Of a DNA stretch of 46,744 nt, positions 1 through 9,283 are shown piece by piece (the first letter of the stretch is position 1; each line of letters starts with the position of its first letter). The stretch lies in assembly GCA_012729335.1 (NCBI GenBank), contig JAAYDJ010000002.1, forward strand, positions 1-46,744. The letters are read 5' to 3'. Under the pieces are notes generated by a model. The model saw only the letters and a program-made list of their open reading frames with translations. It did not search any database and was not told the origin of the DNA. This stretch comes from Bacteroidales bacterium. Its GTDB lineage: Bacteria; Bacteroidota; Bacteroidia; Bacteroidales; Prolixibacteraceae. The position numbers and the translations under genes were made by a program.

Positions 1-161
1 AAGTGACCTCATCAGTCAAGGACAAAAGAGTATTGCCTAGAGCATGAAAATGAAAATTTAAACTACCTGACTGATATTTTTAAATATTGAAAATGAATCA
101 TTAATCTATAATATATCCAAATGAAAGGTTACTGCTGTTTCTCATCCTTCCGCTCGTCACG

Positions 162-1415
162 ATGCTCTCCTGCCGGAAACAATCGGGTTGGGAGATTGAA
201 AATCCTCTTCCTGTCGACCGTCCCGACGAAGTGATCGTCTTTCAGCGCAACGAGGTGGCCGCCAAACTGGCCATTCCCGGCAACCAGCTGCCGGTTTTCG
301 CCATCGACAACCAGTTAATGCCCTCACAGGCAGATGACCTCGACGGGGATGGACAGTGGGACGAGGCCGTGGTCCTGGTGAACCTTCCGGCCAGCGGAAA
401 AGCCAAACTGGTCCTCTCCTTTGCAGATCCCGGAGAGTACCCGTCATTTGAAAAAAGGACCAACCTGCGGCTGGGGATTCTTCAGCCCGACGGAACCTTC
501 CCGGAGGTAGACCGCTACCAGGCACCTTCGTGCCGCGACACCTTTCAAATCATTGCCCAGGCGGAAAGCGTCAACTGGGAAAACGACAAATTCGGATTCC
601 GTGTCTATTTTGACTGCCGCAATGTCAAGGATCTCTTCGGGAAACTGCAACCCCGGATGATCATTGACTCACTGCAGTACCCGGGAACTCCCAGCTACCA
701 TGACCTGGCCCCCTGGGGAATGGACGTGCTCCACTGCGGCAGTTCCCTGGGTTCGGGAGGCATCGCCCTGCTCTATAACGACTCCCTCTTCCGGCTGGGA
801 GATACCGGCAGCTATGAATATATCAAAATCGCGGAGGGCCCTGTGCGCTCCCTCTTTGAGCTTCGTTACGGGGACTGGGTCGCCGGAGACGATACCCTGG
901 AAGCCGTGGAAAGAATCTCCATCACCCCGGGCAAGTACTGGTTTCAATCGGAAGTTACCGTACACGGCCTCCCTGCAGGCGCCGAAATCGTTACCGGCAT
1001 CGTCACCAGCAAGCTGACCCGCGAACCCTTTGCATTCCAAAACCACGGTTTGACCTGCATAGGTACACACGACATCCAGTCCCTTCATCATGACGAGCTG
1101 GGGATGGCCGTGATCCTGCCTGAAAACGAAACCGGAAAAATCGCCCGTACCACCAACATCAACTTCTTCGAAAGAGGATTTCAGCTGGTGAAAGAAAAGA
1201 ATTTCAGCAATATCATAAGTGAAACATATTATGTTTCACAGAAGGCTGAACCCTCCCTGCCCGTCCGTCATTGGTTTGCAGCGGTTTGGGGGCTGGAACA
1301 GGAACGGTGGAAAAGCGAAGAGGGATTCCGGAATTACCTCGACGGTGAAATGGAAAAACTGGCCCACCCGCTTCTGGTCAAGGGAGTAAAAGGAACCCTG
1401 ACACAACAACAGTAA
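162..1415 (+). CDS. DUF4861-type probable lipoprotein, signal peptide frameshifted
   Basis: The 417-residue reading frame resembles the DUF4861 family, found in Bacteroidota among sugar and polysaccharide utilisation genes; its reaction is not established. The first in-frame ATG (162) gives MLSC, which is a bare lipobox with no hydrophobic stretch before it. Upstream in the same frame, but with no start codon, lies a hydrophobic run (LLLFLILPLVT). An ATG at 121 is one base out of frame with it. Adding one A to the AAA at 124-126 would read MKRLLLFLILPLVTMLSC, a textbook lipoprotein signal, so a 1-nt deletion or a homopolymer sequencing error is likely. The gene ends 9 nt before the convergent murQ. 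The family call is from overall sequence character (acidic, beta-rich, WG motifs) and is moderately sure; the frame itself is certain. Confidence 0.7.
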   Translation: MLSCRKQSGWEIENPLPVDRPDEVIVFQRNEVAAKLAIPGNQLPVFAIDNQLMPSQADDLDGDGQWDEAVVLVNLPASGKAKLVLSFADPGEYPSFEKRTNLRLGILQPDGTFPEVDRYQAPSCRDTFQIIAQAESVNWENDKFGFRVYFDCRNVKDLFGKLQPRMIIDSLQYPGTPSYHDLAPWGMDVLHCGSSLGSGGIALLYNDSLFRLGDTGSYEYIKIAEGPVRSLFELRYGDWVAGDDTLEAVERISITPGKYWFQSEVTVHGLPAGAEIVTGIVTSKLTREPFAFQNHGLTCIGTHDIQSLHHDELGMAVILPENETGKIARTTNINFFERGFQLVKEKNFSNIISETYYVSQKAEPSLPVRHWFAAVWGLEQERWKSEEGFRNYLDGEMEKLAHPLLVKGVKGTLTQQQ

Positions 1416-1424
1416 GGCCTGTTT

Positions 1425-2264
1425 CTATTCTTCTGATCTTTTTTTATGGCCGTCGATGGCCTTTTTGACCGAACCGAACTCCAGCAGGAGTTGGCGGGCG
1501 TCATTTTGTTCCAGGCCCAGTTCCTCCATGAGCATGCGGGTGCCACGGGCCACCAGTTTGGAATTTGTGAGCTGCATGTTCACCATTTTGTTGCCTTTGA
1601 CGCGGCCCAGTTTGATCATAATGGTGGTGGTGATCATGTTCAGGATCATTTTCTGGGCGGTGCCGGCTTTAAGGCGGGTGGAGCCGGTAACGAATTCGGG
1701 GCCGACGATGGCTTCGATGGGGAATTCGGCCGTTTGGGCAATTTCGGAACCCGGATTACAGGTAATGCACCCGGTAAGTAATCCTGCCTCGCGGGCGCGC
1801 CTGACCCCCCCGATCACATAGGGTGTGGTTCCGGAGGCCGCGATGCCGATGACGGTGTCTTTAACGTTGATATTAAAAGCGCGCAGCTCTTCCCATGCCT
1901 TTCCGGGGTCGTCTTCGGCATTTTCCACAGCTTTACGCAGCGCCACATCCCCGCCGGCAATCAGTCCGATCACCAGGTTCTCGGGAACCCCGAAAGTAGG
2001 CGGCAATTCCGAAGCATCCAGCACGCCCAGCCTCCCGCTGGTCCCCGCACCCAGGTAAAACACCCTTCCCCCCTCTTTCATGCGGTCGATAATGCGCACC
2101 ACCAACTGCTCGATTTGGGGAAGCGCCTTCTTCACCGCACGGTGTACTTTGGCATCTTCCCGGTTTATGCTTGTGATAAGTTCCGCTACGGACATCCTCT
2201 CCAGATTCATGAATTTGGAGGGCGTTTCGGTAATGCTCAGCGTGAATTTGTCGTTGCCGGCCAT
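1425..2264 (-). CDS. murQ: N-acetylmuramic acid 6-phosphate etherase MurQ
   Basis: MurQ cleaves the D-lactyl ether of MurNAc 6-phosphate to give GlcNAc 6-phosphate in cytoplasmic recycling of peptidoglycan sugars. The protein is a single SIS (sugar isomerase) domain of 279 residues, slightly shorter than the usual ~295-300. GAGTSGR (72-78) is the phosphosugar-binding loop, and the DASELPPTFG block (83-92) carries the family glutamate (E86). A second family-typical block (TGSTRLKAGTAQK) lies in the C-terminal half. A sugar kinase that could make its substrate lies upstream on the same strand after a 188-nt gap, so the two probably act in one pathway. No murP-type PTS transporter is visible. 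The identification is firm. Confidence 0.95.
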   Translation of the reverse strand: MAGNDKFTLSITETPSKFMNLERMSVAELITSINREDAKVHRAVKKALPQIEQLVVRIIDRMKEGGRVFYLGAGTSGRLGVLDASELPPTFGVPENLVIGLIAGGDVALRKAVENAEDDPGKAWEELRAFNINVKDTVIGIAASGTTPYVIGGVRRAREAGLLTGCITCNPGSEIAQTAEFPIEAIVGPEFVTGSTRLKAGTAQKMILNMITTTIMIKLGRVKGNKMVNMQLTNSKLVARGTRMLMEELGLEQNDARQLLLEFGSVKKAIDGHKKRSEE

Positions 2265-2452
2265 TTTGAGTTGAGTTTTGTATGAGCTAAGGTAACGGTT
2301 TAATCGGATGATTCTAAAGAATGCCTTATGATTTTTGGCGGAATCCCTTCCCCGTGTTCAGGGAAGCGGTCAGGGGCGGTAATGTCTTCTTCGCCGGCAG
2401 CGACGTGGAGCTTACTACCCGGAAAGGGCAACGCGCAGAACCCGCAACGGCC

Positions 2453-3298
2453 TCATGCCCCGGAATGGTGAAAGGCCACCAGCCCTTCCATGGGATCAGG
2501 AAGGATCTTCCCCGGCTGGAGCCCGTGAAGGAGGAGCGTTTCCATCAGTTCATCACGGAAATGATGGGCGATGCTCCCGCAAAAGTGTACGGGAAGTTCC
2601 CGCACTGCCCGGTATTGCAGGATATTCCTTTCCACAAACAATGCGAACTGATGAAGGATGATCTTTCGGATGGCCGGTTCGTGCCGGTGGGCGTGCATGA
2701 AGCGTGAAAACCGGGCGGCATACCTGTTGGGAAAGGGCTGCTTGTAGATATGATCGAGGATTTCGGCCGGTGTCACCGGGTGGTTTTCATAAAAGGCATT
2801 TTCCAGATGGCCGGGCAACTGGTGCTTCAGCAGATCAGAGAGGAAAGTCCGGCCAAGGACCGCACCACTGCCTTCATCACCCAGGATGAATCCCAGCGGT
2901 GAAACATGCTCGGCAATGATCTTCCCGTCGTAGTAACAGGAGTTGGAACCTGTCCCCATGATACAGGCAATGCCTGCTTCATGGCCGCAGAGGGCTCTGG
3001 CAGCGGCCATCAGGTCACTTTGGACCTCAACGGTTTCCACCCCGAAGTAATGGCGTAGCGCCCTGTATACGATGGCATTAACCGTTTCATTGGCACAACC
3101 CGCCCCATAAAAGAAGAGGGCCCCCACCCCCCCGGGGCGGTCAGGAAACTCTCTTTCCAGCATACCCACAATCTCCTCTTCCTTTTGATAAAAGGGATTG
3201 ATGCCCGCCGTGAGCACTTGCTCCGCTCCTTCCCGGCCCGGGGTCATGACCGTCCAGGTGGTCTTCGTGGAACCGCTGTCAGCAATGATGATCTTCAT
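2453..3298 (-). CDS. BadF/BadG/BcrA/BcrD-family ATPase, probable amino-sugar kinase (GlcNAc/MurNAc)
   Basis: The 281-residue protein has the actin-like ATPase fold of the BadF/BcrA family, which in Bacteroidota includes N-acetylglucosamine and N-acetylmuramic acid kinases. Visible signatures are the phosphate-1 loop starting at D7 (DSGSTKT), GTGSNS (115-120) and the GDEGSG adenosine-region motif (140-145). There is no signal peptide, so it is cytoplasmic. Its position directly upstream of murQ on the same strand argues for phosphorylation of MurNAc or GlcNAc feeding the etherase. A MurNAc kinase (MurK-like) role is inference from context; a GlcNAc kinase is equally compatible with the sequence. 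Confidence 0.82.
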   Translation of the reverse strand: MKIIIADSGSTKTTWTVMTPGREGAEQVLTAGINPFYQKEEEIVGMLEREFPDRPGGVGALFFYGAGCANETVNAIVYRALRHYFGVETVEVQSDLMAAARALCGHEAGIACIMGTGSNSCYYDGKIIAEHVSPLGFILGDEGSGAVLGRTFLSDLLKHQLPGHLENAFYENHPVTPAEILDHIYKQPFPNRYAARFSRFMHAHRHEPAIRKIILHQFALFVERNILQYRAVRELPVHFCGSIAHHFRDELMETLLLHGLQPGKILPDPMEGLVAFHHSGA

Positions 3299-3344
3299 AA
3301 TTCCGGATATTTGGGCATAAAACGGACATGATCAATGCCCGGGC

Positions 3345-3352
3345 CAAAATTA
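3345..3352 (-). promoter_or_regulatory. Candidate -7 box for the sugar kinase gene
   Basis: On the minus strand this reads TAATTTTG, an exact match to the Bacteroidota -7 consensus TAnnTTTG. It lies 46 nt upstream of the kinase ATG at 3298. No clear TTG -33 element is seen at the proper distance, so this is a candidate only. Confidence 0.4.
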
Positions 3353-3460
3353 GGGATTTTAATTTCATTCCGGAACCTATGAATCCCGAAGAAAACCACT
3401 ATCTTTTCAGGCAAAAGAGGGCCATACGGCGAACGTGGATACATCAATAACCAGAGTATA

Positions 3461-4933
3461 ATGGAAAAGATAGTCACCTGTTTTCTGGCAGGCGGAGAGG
3501 CTGCCGATGTCAACCTGACGGTCAGTGGGTTGAGGGAATCGCCCCTGACGGGAGAGATTTTTGTTTTCAATCCGGGTCATCTTCGACAGCGGGATCTCCC
3601 GGGAGTACATCTTCTGGAACAAGGCTCCCTTTCTGCGACGGAAGCGTTGAAAGAGGTGGTCCTCAGGAGCAGTACGCCCTTTACCCTTCTCTATACCAAG
3701 CCGCAACCGCTGATTCCAGGTCCCTGGGCCCTAGAAAGAATGACCCAGGTGGTCGGGGATACCGCGGCCGGACTTGTTTACTCCGATTATTACGCCATGA
3801 AGGAAGGTAAACTCCAACCTAATCCGGTCATTGATTACCATGCGGGGAGTCTGCGCGACGATTTCAATTTCGGCTCAGTATGGTTTTACGACACGGCTGC
3901 CCTGGAAGAAGCCGTGGCTGGCATGGATAAATCCTTCAGGTATGCTGCCCTTTATGACCTGCGACTGAGGGTGTCGCAGCGCCGCCCGCTGGTCAGGATC
4001 CCTGAATACCTCTATACCGAAACGGAAACCGATATCAGGAAATCAGGTGAGAAGCAGTTCGACTATGTCGATCCGCGTAACCGGGCCGTTCAGATCGAGA
4101 TGGAAGAGGCCTGCACCCTGCATTTGGCTGCTATTGGGGCCCTGGTGAAACCTCCCTTCCGGGAGATCAATCCCGATGATGGCTCTTTTCCGTGTGAAGC
4201 CTCGGTGATCATTCCCGTGAGGAACCGCGAAAAAACCATTGAAGATGCGGTGAGGTCGGTCCTCAGCCAGAAAACCCGGTTTGACTTCAACCTCATCGTT
4301 GTCGACAACCACTCGACCGACGGCACCACCTCCATTCTGGAGTGGCTCGCCAGTGAAGATCCGCGGCTCATTCACATCATGCCCCAACGGAACGACTTGG
4401 GAATCGGCGGCTGCTGGACTACCGCCATTTCGGATCCCCGTTGCGGGAAATTCGCCATTCAGCTCGACAGCGACGACCTTTATATCGACGACCAGGTGGT
4501 GCAAACCATCGTCGATACTTTTTACACAGAAAAGTGCGCCATGGTGGTGGGATCCTACCAGATGGTCAACTTCAAACTGGAGGAGATTCCTCCCGGAGTG
4601 ATCGACCATAAGGAGTGGACTCCTGACAACGGCCCCAACAATGCCTTGAGAATAAACGGGCTGGGGGCTCCACGGGCTTTCTACACCCCGTTGTTAAGGC
4701 AGGTCAGAATCCCTAATACCAGTTATGGCGAGGATTATGCCGTGGGGATCAGGCTGTCGCGTACATGGCGCATCGGCAGGATATACAAGCCCCTCTACCT
4801 CTGCCGCCGGTGGGACGAGAATTCCGATGCTTCGCTCGACGTGGTGAAAATGAATCACCATAACCTCTACAAAGACCGGTTGCGCACCTACGAACTGATG
4901 GCCCGGATCAGACTGAACCAGCAAGGGAGTTAA
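3461..4933 (+). CDS. Glycosyltransferase family 2 protein with degenerate N-terminal GT-like half
   Basis: The 490-residue protein has a clear GT2 (GT-A fold) domain from about residue 245 onward. The nucleotide-binding start is IIPVRNREKTI (250-260), followed by VDNHSTDGT (281-289) and the metal-binding LDSDD (335-339). Such enzymes transfer a sugar from a nucleotide-sugar donor. Residues 1-235 look like a second, eroded GT-like region (TLLYT, VYSDYY and YAALYDLRLRVS stretches) with no DxD motif. There is no transmembrane segment, so it is probably cytoplasmic. It stands alone, divergent from the kinase gene, and is followed by a strong terminator. Donor and acceptor cannot be told from the sequence. 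Confidence 0.85.
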   Translation: MEKIVTCFLAGGEAADVNLTVSGLRESPLTGEIFVFNPGHLRQRDLPGVHLLEQGSLSATEALKEVVLRSSTPFTLLYTKPQPLIPGPWALERMTQVVGDTAAGLVYSDYYAMKEGKLQPNPVIDYHAGSLRDDFNFGSVWFYDTAALEEAVAGMDKSFRYAALYDLRLRVSQRRPLVRIPEYLYTETETDIRKSGEKQFDYVDPRNRAVQIEMEEACTLHLAAIGALVKPPFREINPDDGSFPCEASVIIPVRNREKTIEDAVRSVLSQKTRFDFNLIVVDNHSTDGTTSILEWLASEDPRLIHIMPQRNDLGIGGCWTTAISDPRCGKFAIQLDSDDLYIDDQVVQTIVDTFYTEKCAMVVGSYQMVNFKLEEIPPGVIDHKEWTPDNGPNNALRINGLGAPRAFYTPLLRQVRIPNTSYGEDYAVGIRLSRTWRIGRIYKPLYLCRRWDENSDASLDVVKMNHHNLYKDRLRTYELMARIRLNQQGS

Positions 4934-4951
4934 ACAGCCCATCAAAGATAA

Positions 4952-4991
4952 CCCCGGGAAAACCGCCTTAGCGGCCCTCCCGGGGTTTTTT
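4952..4991 (+). terminator. Rho-independent terminator after the glycosyltransferase gene
   Basis: A perfect 8-bp stem CCCCGGGA (4952-4959) / TCCCGGGG (4978-4985) is followed directly by six T on the plus strand. It lies 18 nt after the glycosyltransferase stop codon. Confidence 0.85.
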
Positions 4992-5000
4992 ATCATTCTG

Positions 5001-5084
5001 TCCCCGCAAGGTTTGCCACGAGCATTTAATAAGCGGGGAGCAATCTCCGTACAAACTATTTACAAAGCGGAGAACCATCCCCGC
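5001..5084. repeat. Nested short inverted repeats between convergent transcription units
   Basis: TCCCCGC (5001-5007), GCGGGGA (5033-5039), CTCCG, GCGGAGA (5067-5073) and TCCCCGC (5078-5084) form several mutually exclusive stems in the gap between the glycosyltransferase and hydrogenase genes. The core CGGGGAG..ATCTCC recurs at 21125. The role is unknown; it may shape the 3-prime end of the hydrogenase mRNA. Confidence 0.45.
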
Positions 5085-5126
5085 TCACACGCACAGAGCA
5101 TCATCCTCCAGGCGGTTTTCGCCAAA

Positions 5127-5636
5127 TCAGGCGGTTTTGGCCGATTGACTGGAACACCCCTCCTGGTATTCAGCAATGATCTGCTTGACCTGCTGGGGGG
5201 AAACCCTTCCGTAGACCTTCTCTCCCACCATGATGACTGGTGCCAGTCCGCACGCGCCTACACACCGGAGACAACTGAGTGAGAATTTCCCGTCGGGGGT
5301 TGTCTGCCCCACCTCCACCTTAAGCTGACGACGGAATTCCGACAGCACCTGTTCGGCACCCCGCACATAGCAGGCGGTGCCCATGCAGATGGAAATCGGA
5401 AACTCCCCCTTGGGGATCATCGTGAAATAGCTGTAAAAGGTCACCACGCCATAGACCTTGGCCACCGACATGTTCAGCTCCTGGGCAATCATCTCCTGTA
5501 CCTCGGCAGGCAGATAACCCAGCTTCTCCTGGACCTGGTGCAACACATTGATGAGTTCTCCTTCCTTGTTGCCGAAAGTTTTGCAGACCTCCCTGATGGT
5601 CTCCACTGCGGTATCTGATAGTTTAATTTTAGGCAT
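5127..5636 (-). CDS. hndA: NuoE/HndA-like [2Fe-2S] subunit of the tetrameric NAD(P)-linked [FeFe] hydrogenase
   Basis: The 169-residue thioredoxin-like ferredoxin is related to NuoE, HydC and HndA and passes electrons between the flavin subunit and the hydrogenase. The four cluster ligands are visible as C84-x4-C89 and C125-x3-C129. The ATG at 5636 (MPKIKLSD) is chosen because an upstream in-frame ATG at 5705 would overlap the preceding gene and add a non-homologous leader. It is the last gene of the minus-strand operon, 52 nt after hydA. The family's helical N-terminal region (residues 10-60) is present and the length is normal. Confidence 0.92.
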   Translation of the reverse strand: MPKIKLSDTAVETIREVCKTFGNKEGELINVLHQVQEKLGYLPAEVQEMIAQELNMSVAKVYGVVTFYSYFTMIPKGEFPISICMGTACYVRGAEQVLSEFRRQLKVEVGQTTPDGKFSLSCLRCVGACGLAPVIMVGEKVYGRVSPQQVKQIIAEYQEGCSSQSAKTA

Positions 5637-5688
5637 AACGTCACTTTTTAAATGAATTACGAAATTCTGTTCACCATCCATTGCACGG

Positions 5689-7443
5689 TCAGTGCTTCCG
5701 GTCAAAATAGACGGTATGCAGGAGGTGGTGGGCCTTTTCGCTCATCGGATGGCCCAGATACTCTTCATAGAGTTTCTGGATGTAGGGATTCTCGTGTGAC
5801 TTGCGGATGGCTTTATTGGCGTCTTCGCGGTAGATGGCCATTTGCCGTTTCTTGAGAACTTCTGCATTACCATGGTGATAAGGTTGGCCGCCTCCGCCGA
5901 TGCAGCCACCGGGGCATGACATGATCTCAATGGCATGGAAATGGCTTTTTCCCGAGCGGATCTCCTCGAGGAGTTTGCGGGCATTTCCAAGGCCGTGGGC
6001 GATGCCGATGTGGATGGGCAGCCCGTTGAAGTCGATGACGGCGCTGCGGAGTCCTTCCATACCCCTGAGTTCGGTGAAGTCGATCCGGGGCAGGTCCTTG
6101 CCGGTATGCAACTCATAAGCCGTGCGCACTGCCGCCTCAATCACCCCGCCAGTGGTCCCGAAAATCACGGCAGCACCCGTAGATTCCCCGAGCGGATTAT
6201 CGAAATCCTCGTTGGGAAGCAGTCTGAACTGGATATTGCTCACCTTGATCAGGGCAGCCAGCTCACGGGTGGTGATGGCAAAGTCGACATCGGGATTGCC
6301 GTCGACGGCAAACTCATCGCGGCCGCACTCATATTTCTTGGCCACACAGGGCATAATGGAAACCACCACAAGGTCTTCCCGTTTGATACCCAGTTTTTCG
6401 GCGAAGTAGCTTTTGGCGATAGAGCCGAACATCTGCTGCGGGGAGCGGGCCGTGGAAGGGATATCCTTCATGTCGGGAAACTGGTGTTCAAAGAACTTGA
6501 CCCATGCGGGGCAGCAGGAGGTAAGGATGGGGAGTTTGACCGTAGGATCTCCCTGGATATGACGGGTGAGCCTGTTCAGGAGTTCGGTGCCTTCTTCCAT
6601 AATGGTCAGGTCGGCGCCGAAATCGGTATCGAAGACGTAGTCGAAGCCGAGGCGGCGGAGGGCTGCCACCAGTTTCCCGGTGACCAGGGTGCCGGGTTCC
6701 ATCTCGAATTCCTCTCCCAGGGCAGCGCGCACCGCCGGGGCGGTTTGCACGATGACCGTTTTGGTAGGATCGGCCAGGGCACGCACCACGGCCCCCGTAT
6801 GGTCTACCTCAGTAAGGGCGCCCGTGGGACATACCGCTACGCACTGGCCGCAATAGGTACACACCGAATGGTCGAGGTTCATCTCAAAGGCCGGGGAGAC
6901 CACCGACTCAAATCCCCTGTTGATGGCCGAAAGAACACCGACGGTCTGCACTTCATTACACATCATTTCACAGCGGCGGCAGAGAATACACTTGTTAAGT
7001 TCACGGATGATGGCCGGAGAGGTATCCTCGCGATAGGTCGACTGTTCCCCCTTGTAATGGATCTCCCTGATGCCCAGCTGGTGAGCCATGTCCTGCAATT
7101 CACAATTGCCCGATTTGGCACATACCAGGCAGTCAGAAGGATGGTCAGAAAGAATCAGTTCCATGACCGTGCGGCGGGCATTAATGGCCCTTATGCTGTG
7201 GGTGCTGATCTCCATGCCGTCGGTGGCCTCGGTGCAGCAGGCCGGTGCCAGGTTGCGGCGCCCCTTGACCTCCACCACACAAATCCGGCATCCCCCCGGT
7301 TTGTTCTCAATGCTCAGGTCATCCAGTTTCATGTGACAGAGCGTCGGAATCTTGATTCCAATGCTTTTGGCTGCCTCCAGGATGGTGGTGCCCTTACGGA
7401 CGACCACCGGCTTATTGTCAACGGTTACATTTATAATATCCAT
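5689..7443 (-). CDS. hydA: [FeFe] hydrogenase catalytic subunit, group A (HndD/HydA type)
   Basis: The 584-residue subunit reduces protons or oxidises hydrogen at the H-cluster. Domains in order: plant-type [2Fe-2S] (C36, C52, C55, C69/70), the His-ligated [4Fe-4S] motif H101-x3-C105-x2-C108-x5-C114, two [4Fe-4S] ferredoxin motifs (about 152-162 and 195-205), then the H-cluster domain. L1 is TSCCPAW (308-314), L2 is MPCVAKKYE (364-372), and L3 has C510 and C514 in MSCPGGCIGGGG. All catalytic motifs are canonical, including the proton-relay Cys of L1. With the NuoF-, NuoE- and HndB-like neighbours it forms a four-subunit cytoplasmic enzyme of the NADP-reducing or electron-bifurcating class. 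Maturases HydE, HydF and HydG are not in the window. Confidence 0.96.
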   Translation of the reverse strand: MDIINVTVDNKPVVVRKGTTILEAAKSIGIKIPTLCHMKLDDLSIENKPGGCRICVVEVKGRRNLAPACCTEATDGMEISTHSIRAINARRTVMELILSDHPSDCLVCAKSGNCELQDMAHQLGIREIHYKGEQSTYREDTSPAIIRELNKCILCRRCEMMCNEVQTVGVLSAINRGFESVVSPAFEMNLDHSVCTYCGQCVAVCPTGALTEVDHTGAVVRALADPTKTVIVQTAPAVRAALGEEFEMEPGTLVTGKLVAALRRLGFDYVFDTDFGADLTIMEEGTELLNRLTRHIQGDPTVKLPILTSCCPAWVKFFEHQFPDMKDIPSTARSPQQMFGSIAKSYFAEKLGIKREDLVVVSIMPCVAKKYECGRDEFAVDGNPDVDFAITTRELAALIKVSNIQFRLLPNEDFDNPLGESTGAAVIFGTTGGVIEAAVRTAYELHTGKDLPRIDFTELRGMEGLRSAVIDFNGLPIHIGIAHGLGNARKLLEEIRSGKSHFHAIEIMSCPGGCIGGGGQPYHHGNAEVLKKRQMAIYREDANKAIRKSHENPYIQKLYEEYLGHPMSEKAHHLLHTVYFDRKH

Positions 7444-7463
7444 AGTTGTCAGATCTTTTAGAT

Positions 7464-9257
7464 TTAAGATACCAGTATGGCACCAAATTTACATTTGTCA
7501 AAGCAGACCCCGCACTTGATACAGAGCGACTGGTCGATGAAATGAACCTCCCGCTTTTCGCCGGTGATGGCTCCCACCGGGCAATTGCGGAAACAAAGGG
7601 TGCATCCGGTACACTTGTCCTCAATCACGGTATATTTCACCAGGGCTTTGCACTGCCCTGCCGGGCAACTCTGGTCCCTGACATGGGCCAGGTACTCATT
7701 CCGGAAATGCTTCAGGGAGGAGAGCACCGGATTGGGAGAAGTCTGCCCCAGCCCGCAAAGAGAAGCGTCCTTGATGACATTTCCGAGGAGTTGCAGACGG
7801 TCGATATCTTCCATGGTGCCTTTGCCTTCAGTAATCCGCTCCAGGATTTCATACAGCCTCTTGTTGCCGATCCGGCAGGGGGCACACTTCCCACATGATT
7901 CTTCCACGGTAAAGCCCAGGTAAAACTTGGCGATGGCCACCATACAGTCGTCTTCATCCATGACGATCATTCCTCCGGAACCCATCATGGACCCGGCGGC
8001 CGTGAGGTTATCGTAATCGATGGGGGTGTCGAGAAATTCGGTAGTGAGCAATCCTCCTGAAGGGCCACCGGTTTGGACGGCCTTAAATTTCTTGCCCCCG
8101 CGGATCCCCCCGCCGATGTCATATATCACTTCCCGCAGGGTGGTTCCCATAGGTACTTCGATGAGCCCCACATTGTTGATCTTTCCGGCCAGGGCAAACA
8201 CCTTGGTGCCCTTTGATTTTTCGCTTCCGATGGTGCAGAACCAGTCGGCCCCCTTGTTGATGATCACCGGAATATTGGCATAAGTCTCCACATTGTTCAC
8301 GTTGGTGGGCTTGCCCAGGAATCCTGATTCCGAAGGGAAAGGCGGCTTAAAAGTGGGTTCACCGCGGCACCCCTCCATGGAGTGGATTAAAGCCGTCTCC
8401 TCACCGCAAACAAACGCCCCTGCACCGTATCGGATTTCGATGTCAAAATCAAATCCCGACCCAAGGATGTCGGTACCGAGAAGTCCGTATTCCCGGGCCT
8501 GCCGGAGGGCAATCTTCAGCCGGGCAATGGCCAGGGGATATTCGGCACGGATATAGACCAGTCCTTTGGTGGCCCCTGTGCAGTAACCATTGATGGCCAT
8601 GGCCTCGATGACGCTGTGGGGATCCCCCTCCAGAATGGAACGGTCCATGAATGCACCGGGGTCCCCTTCGTCGGCGTTACAGACCACATACTTCTGATCG
8701 CCGGGGACCTTGGCCGTGATCTCCCACTTGAGACCCGTGGGGAAACCGCCGCCGCCGCGCCCGCGTAACCCCGACCGCTTGATTTCATCGATTACCTGCT
8801 CCGGAGTGCGCTCCGTCAAACAGGTCCCCAGCGCCTGGTATCCATCACGGGCAATGTATTCGTCAATGCTCTCCGGATCGATGAAACCGCAGTTGCGCAA
8901 CGCAATCCGGATCTGTTTCTTGTAGAAATCCATGTGCTTGGAGTCATGGATCACCGTTTTGGTTACCGGGTCACGGTAAAGCAGCCGCTCCACCTGTCGC
9001 CCCTTGACAATGTGCTCCTTGATGATCTCCTCCGTATCAGCAGGCGTCACATGCACATAAAAGGTATTGTCGGGCATCATCTTGACGATCGGCCCTTTCT
9101 CACAGAATCCAAAACAGCCGGTCATCACCACCTGTACCTCCTCTTCGAGCCCGTATTCATTGAGGAGTTCCGTAAAGGCATTGCGGATCTCCTCGCTCTC
9201 GGAAGCCTTACAGCCGGTTCCCCCGCAAATGAGGATTTGCATGTTGTATTCAGACAT
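7464..9257 (-). CDS. hydB: NuoF-like flavoprotein subunit HydB/HndC, NAD(P)H-binding
   Basis: The 597-residue diaphorase subunit carries FMN and several Fe-S clusters and exchanges electrons with NAD(P)H. The N-terminal thioredoxin-like [2Fe-2S] domain has C11, C16, C48 and C52. The NuoF core contains RGGGGFPTGLKW (FMN/NAD site), NADEGDPGAF and the N3-type [4Fe-4S] motif SCGKCAPC plus a distal CGLG cysteine. The C-terminus adds two [4Fe-4S] ferredoxin motifs (CTGCTLCFRNC and CIKCGVCFDKC). This full domain set is typical of bifurcating HydB and HndC, unlike the shorter NuoF-like protein at 26.9 kb. It lies 20 nt upstream of hydA and 26 nt downstream of the small ferredoxin gene. Confidence 0.95.
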   Translation of the reverse strand: MSEYNMQILICGGTGCKASESEEIRNAFTELLNEYGLEEEVQVVMTGCFGFCEKGPIVKMMPDNTFYVHVTPADTEEIIKEHIVKGRQVERLLYRDPVTKTVIHDSKHMDFYKKQIRIALRNCGFIDPESIDEYIARDGYQALGTCLTERTPEQVIDEIKRSGLRGRGGGGFPTGLKWEITAKVPGDQKYVVCNADEGDPGAFMDRSILEGDPHSVIEAMAINGYCTGATKGLVYIRAEYPLAIARLKIALRQAREYGLLGTDILGSGFDFDIEIRYGAGAFVCGEETALIHSMEGCRGEPTFKPPFPSESGFLGKPTNVNNVETYANIPVIINKGADWFCTIGSEKSKGTKVFALAGKINNVGLIEVPMGTTLREVIYDIGGGIRGGKKFKAVQTGGPSGGLLTTEFLDTPIDYDNLTAAGSMMGSGGMIVMDEDDCMVAIAKFYLGFTVEESCGKCAPCRIGNKRLYEILERITEGKGTMEDIDRLQLLGNVIKDASLCGLGQTSPNPVLSSLKHFRNEYLAHVRDQSCPAGQCKALVKYTVIEDKCTGCTLCFRNCPVGAITGEKREVHFIDQSLCIKCGVCFDKCKFGAILVS

Positions 9258-9283
9258 AACTCTCAGATTATATGGTAATTTAT

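Noticed and set aside
1-120. 3-prime end of a gene entering from the left edge
   Set aside because: Frames are closed within 50 nt and the stretch is AT-rich; nothing supportable.
2265-2452. Small gene between murQ and the sugar kinase
   Set aside because: Overlapping frames exist only as shadows; no start with convincing coding content.
5935-7461. Long open frame on the plus strand opposite hydA (508 codons)
   Set aside because: It is antisense to a clear hydrogenase gene; no domain is recognisable and its length follows from GC-rich codon third positions.
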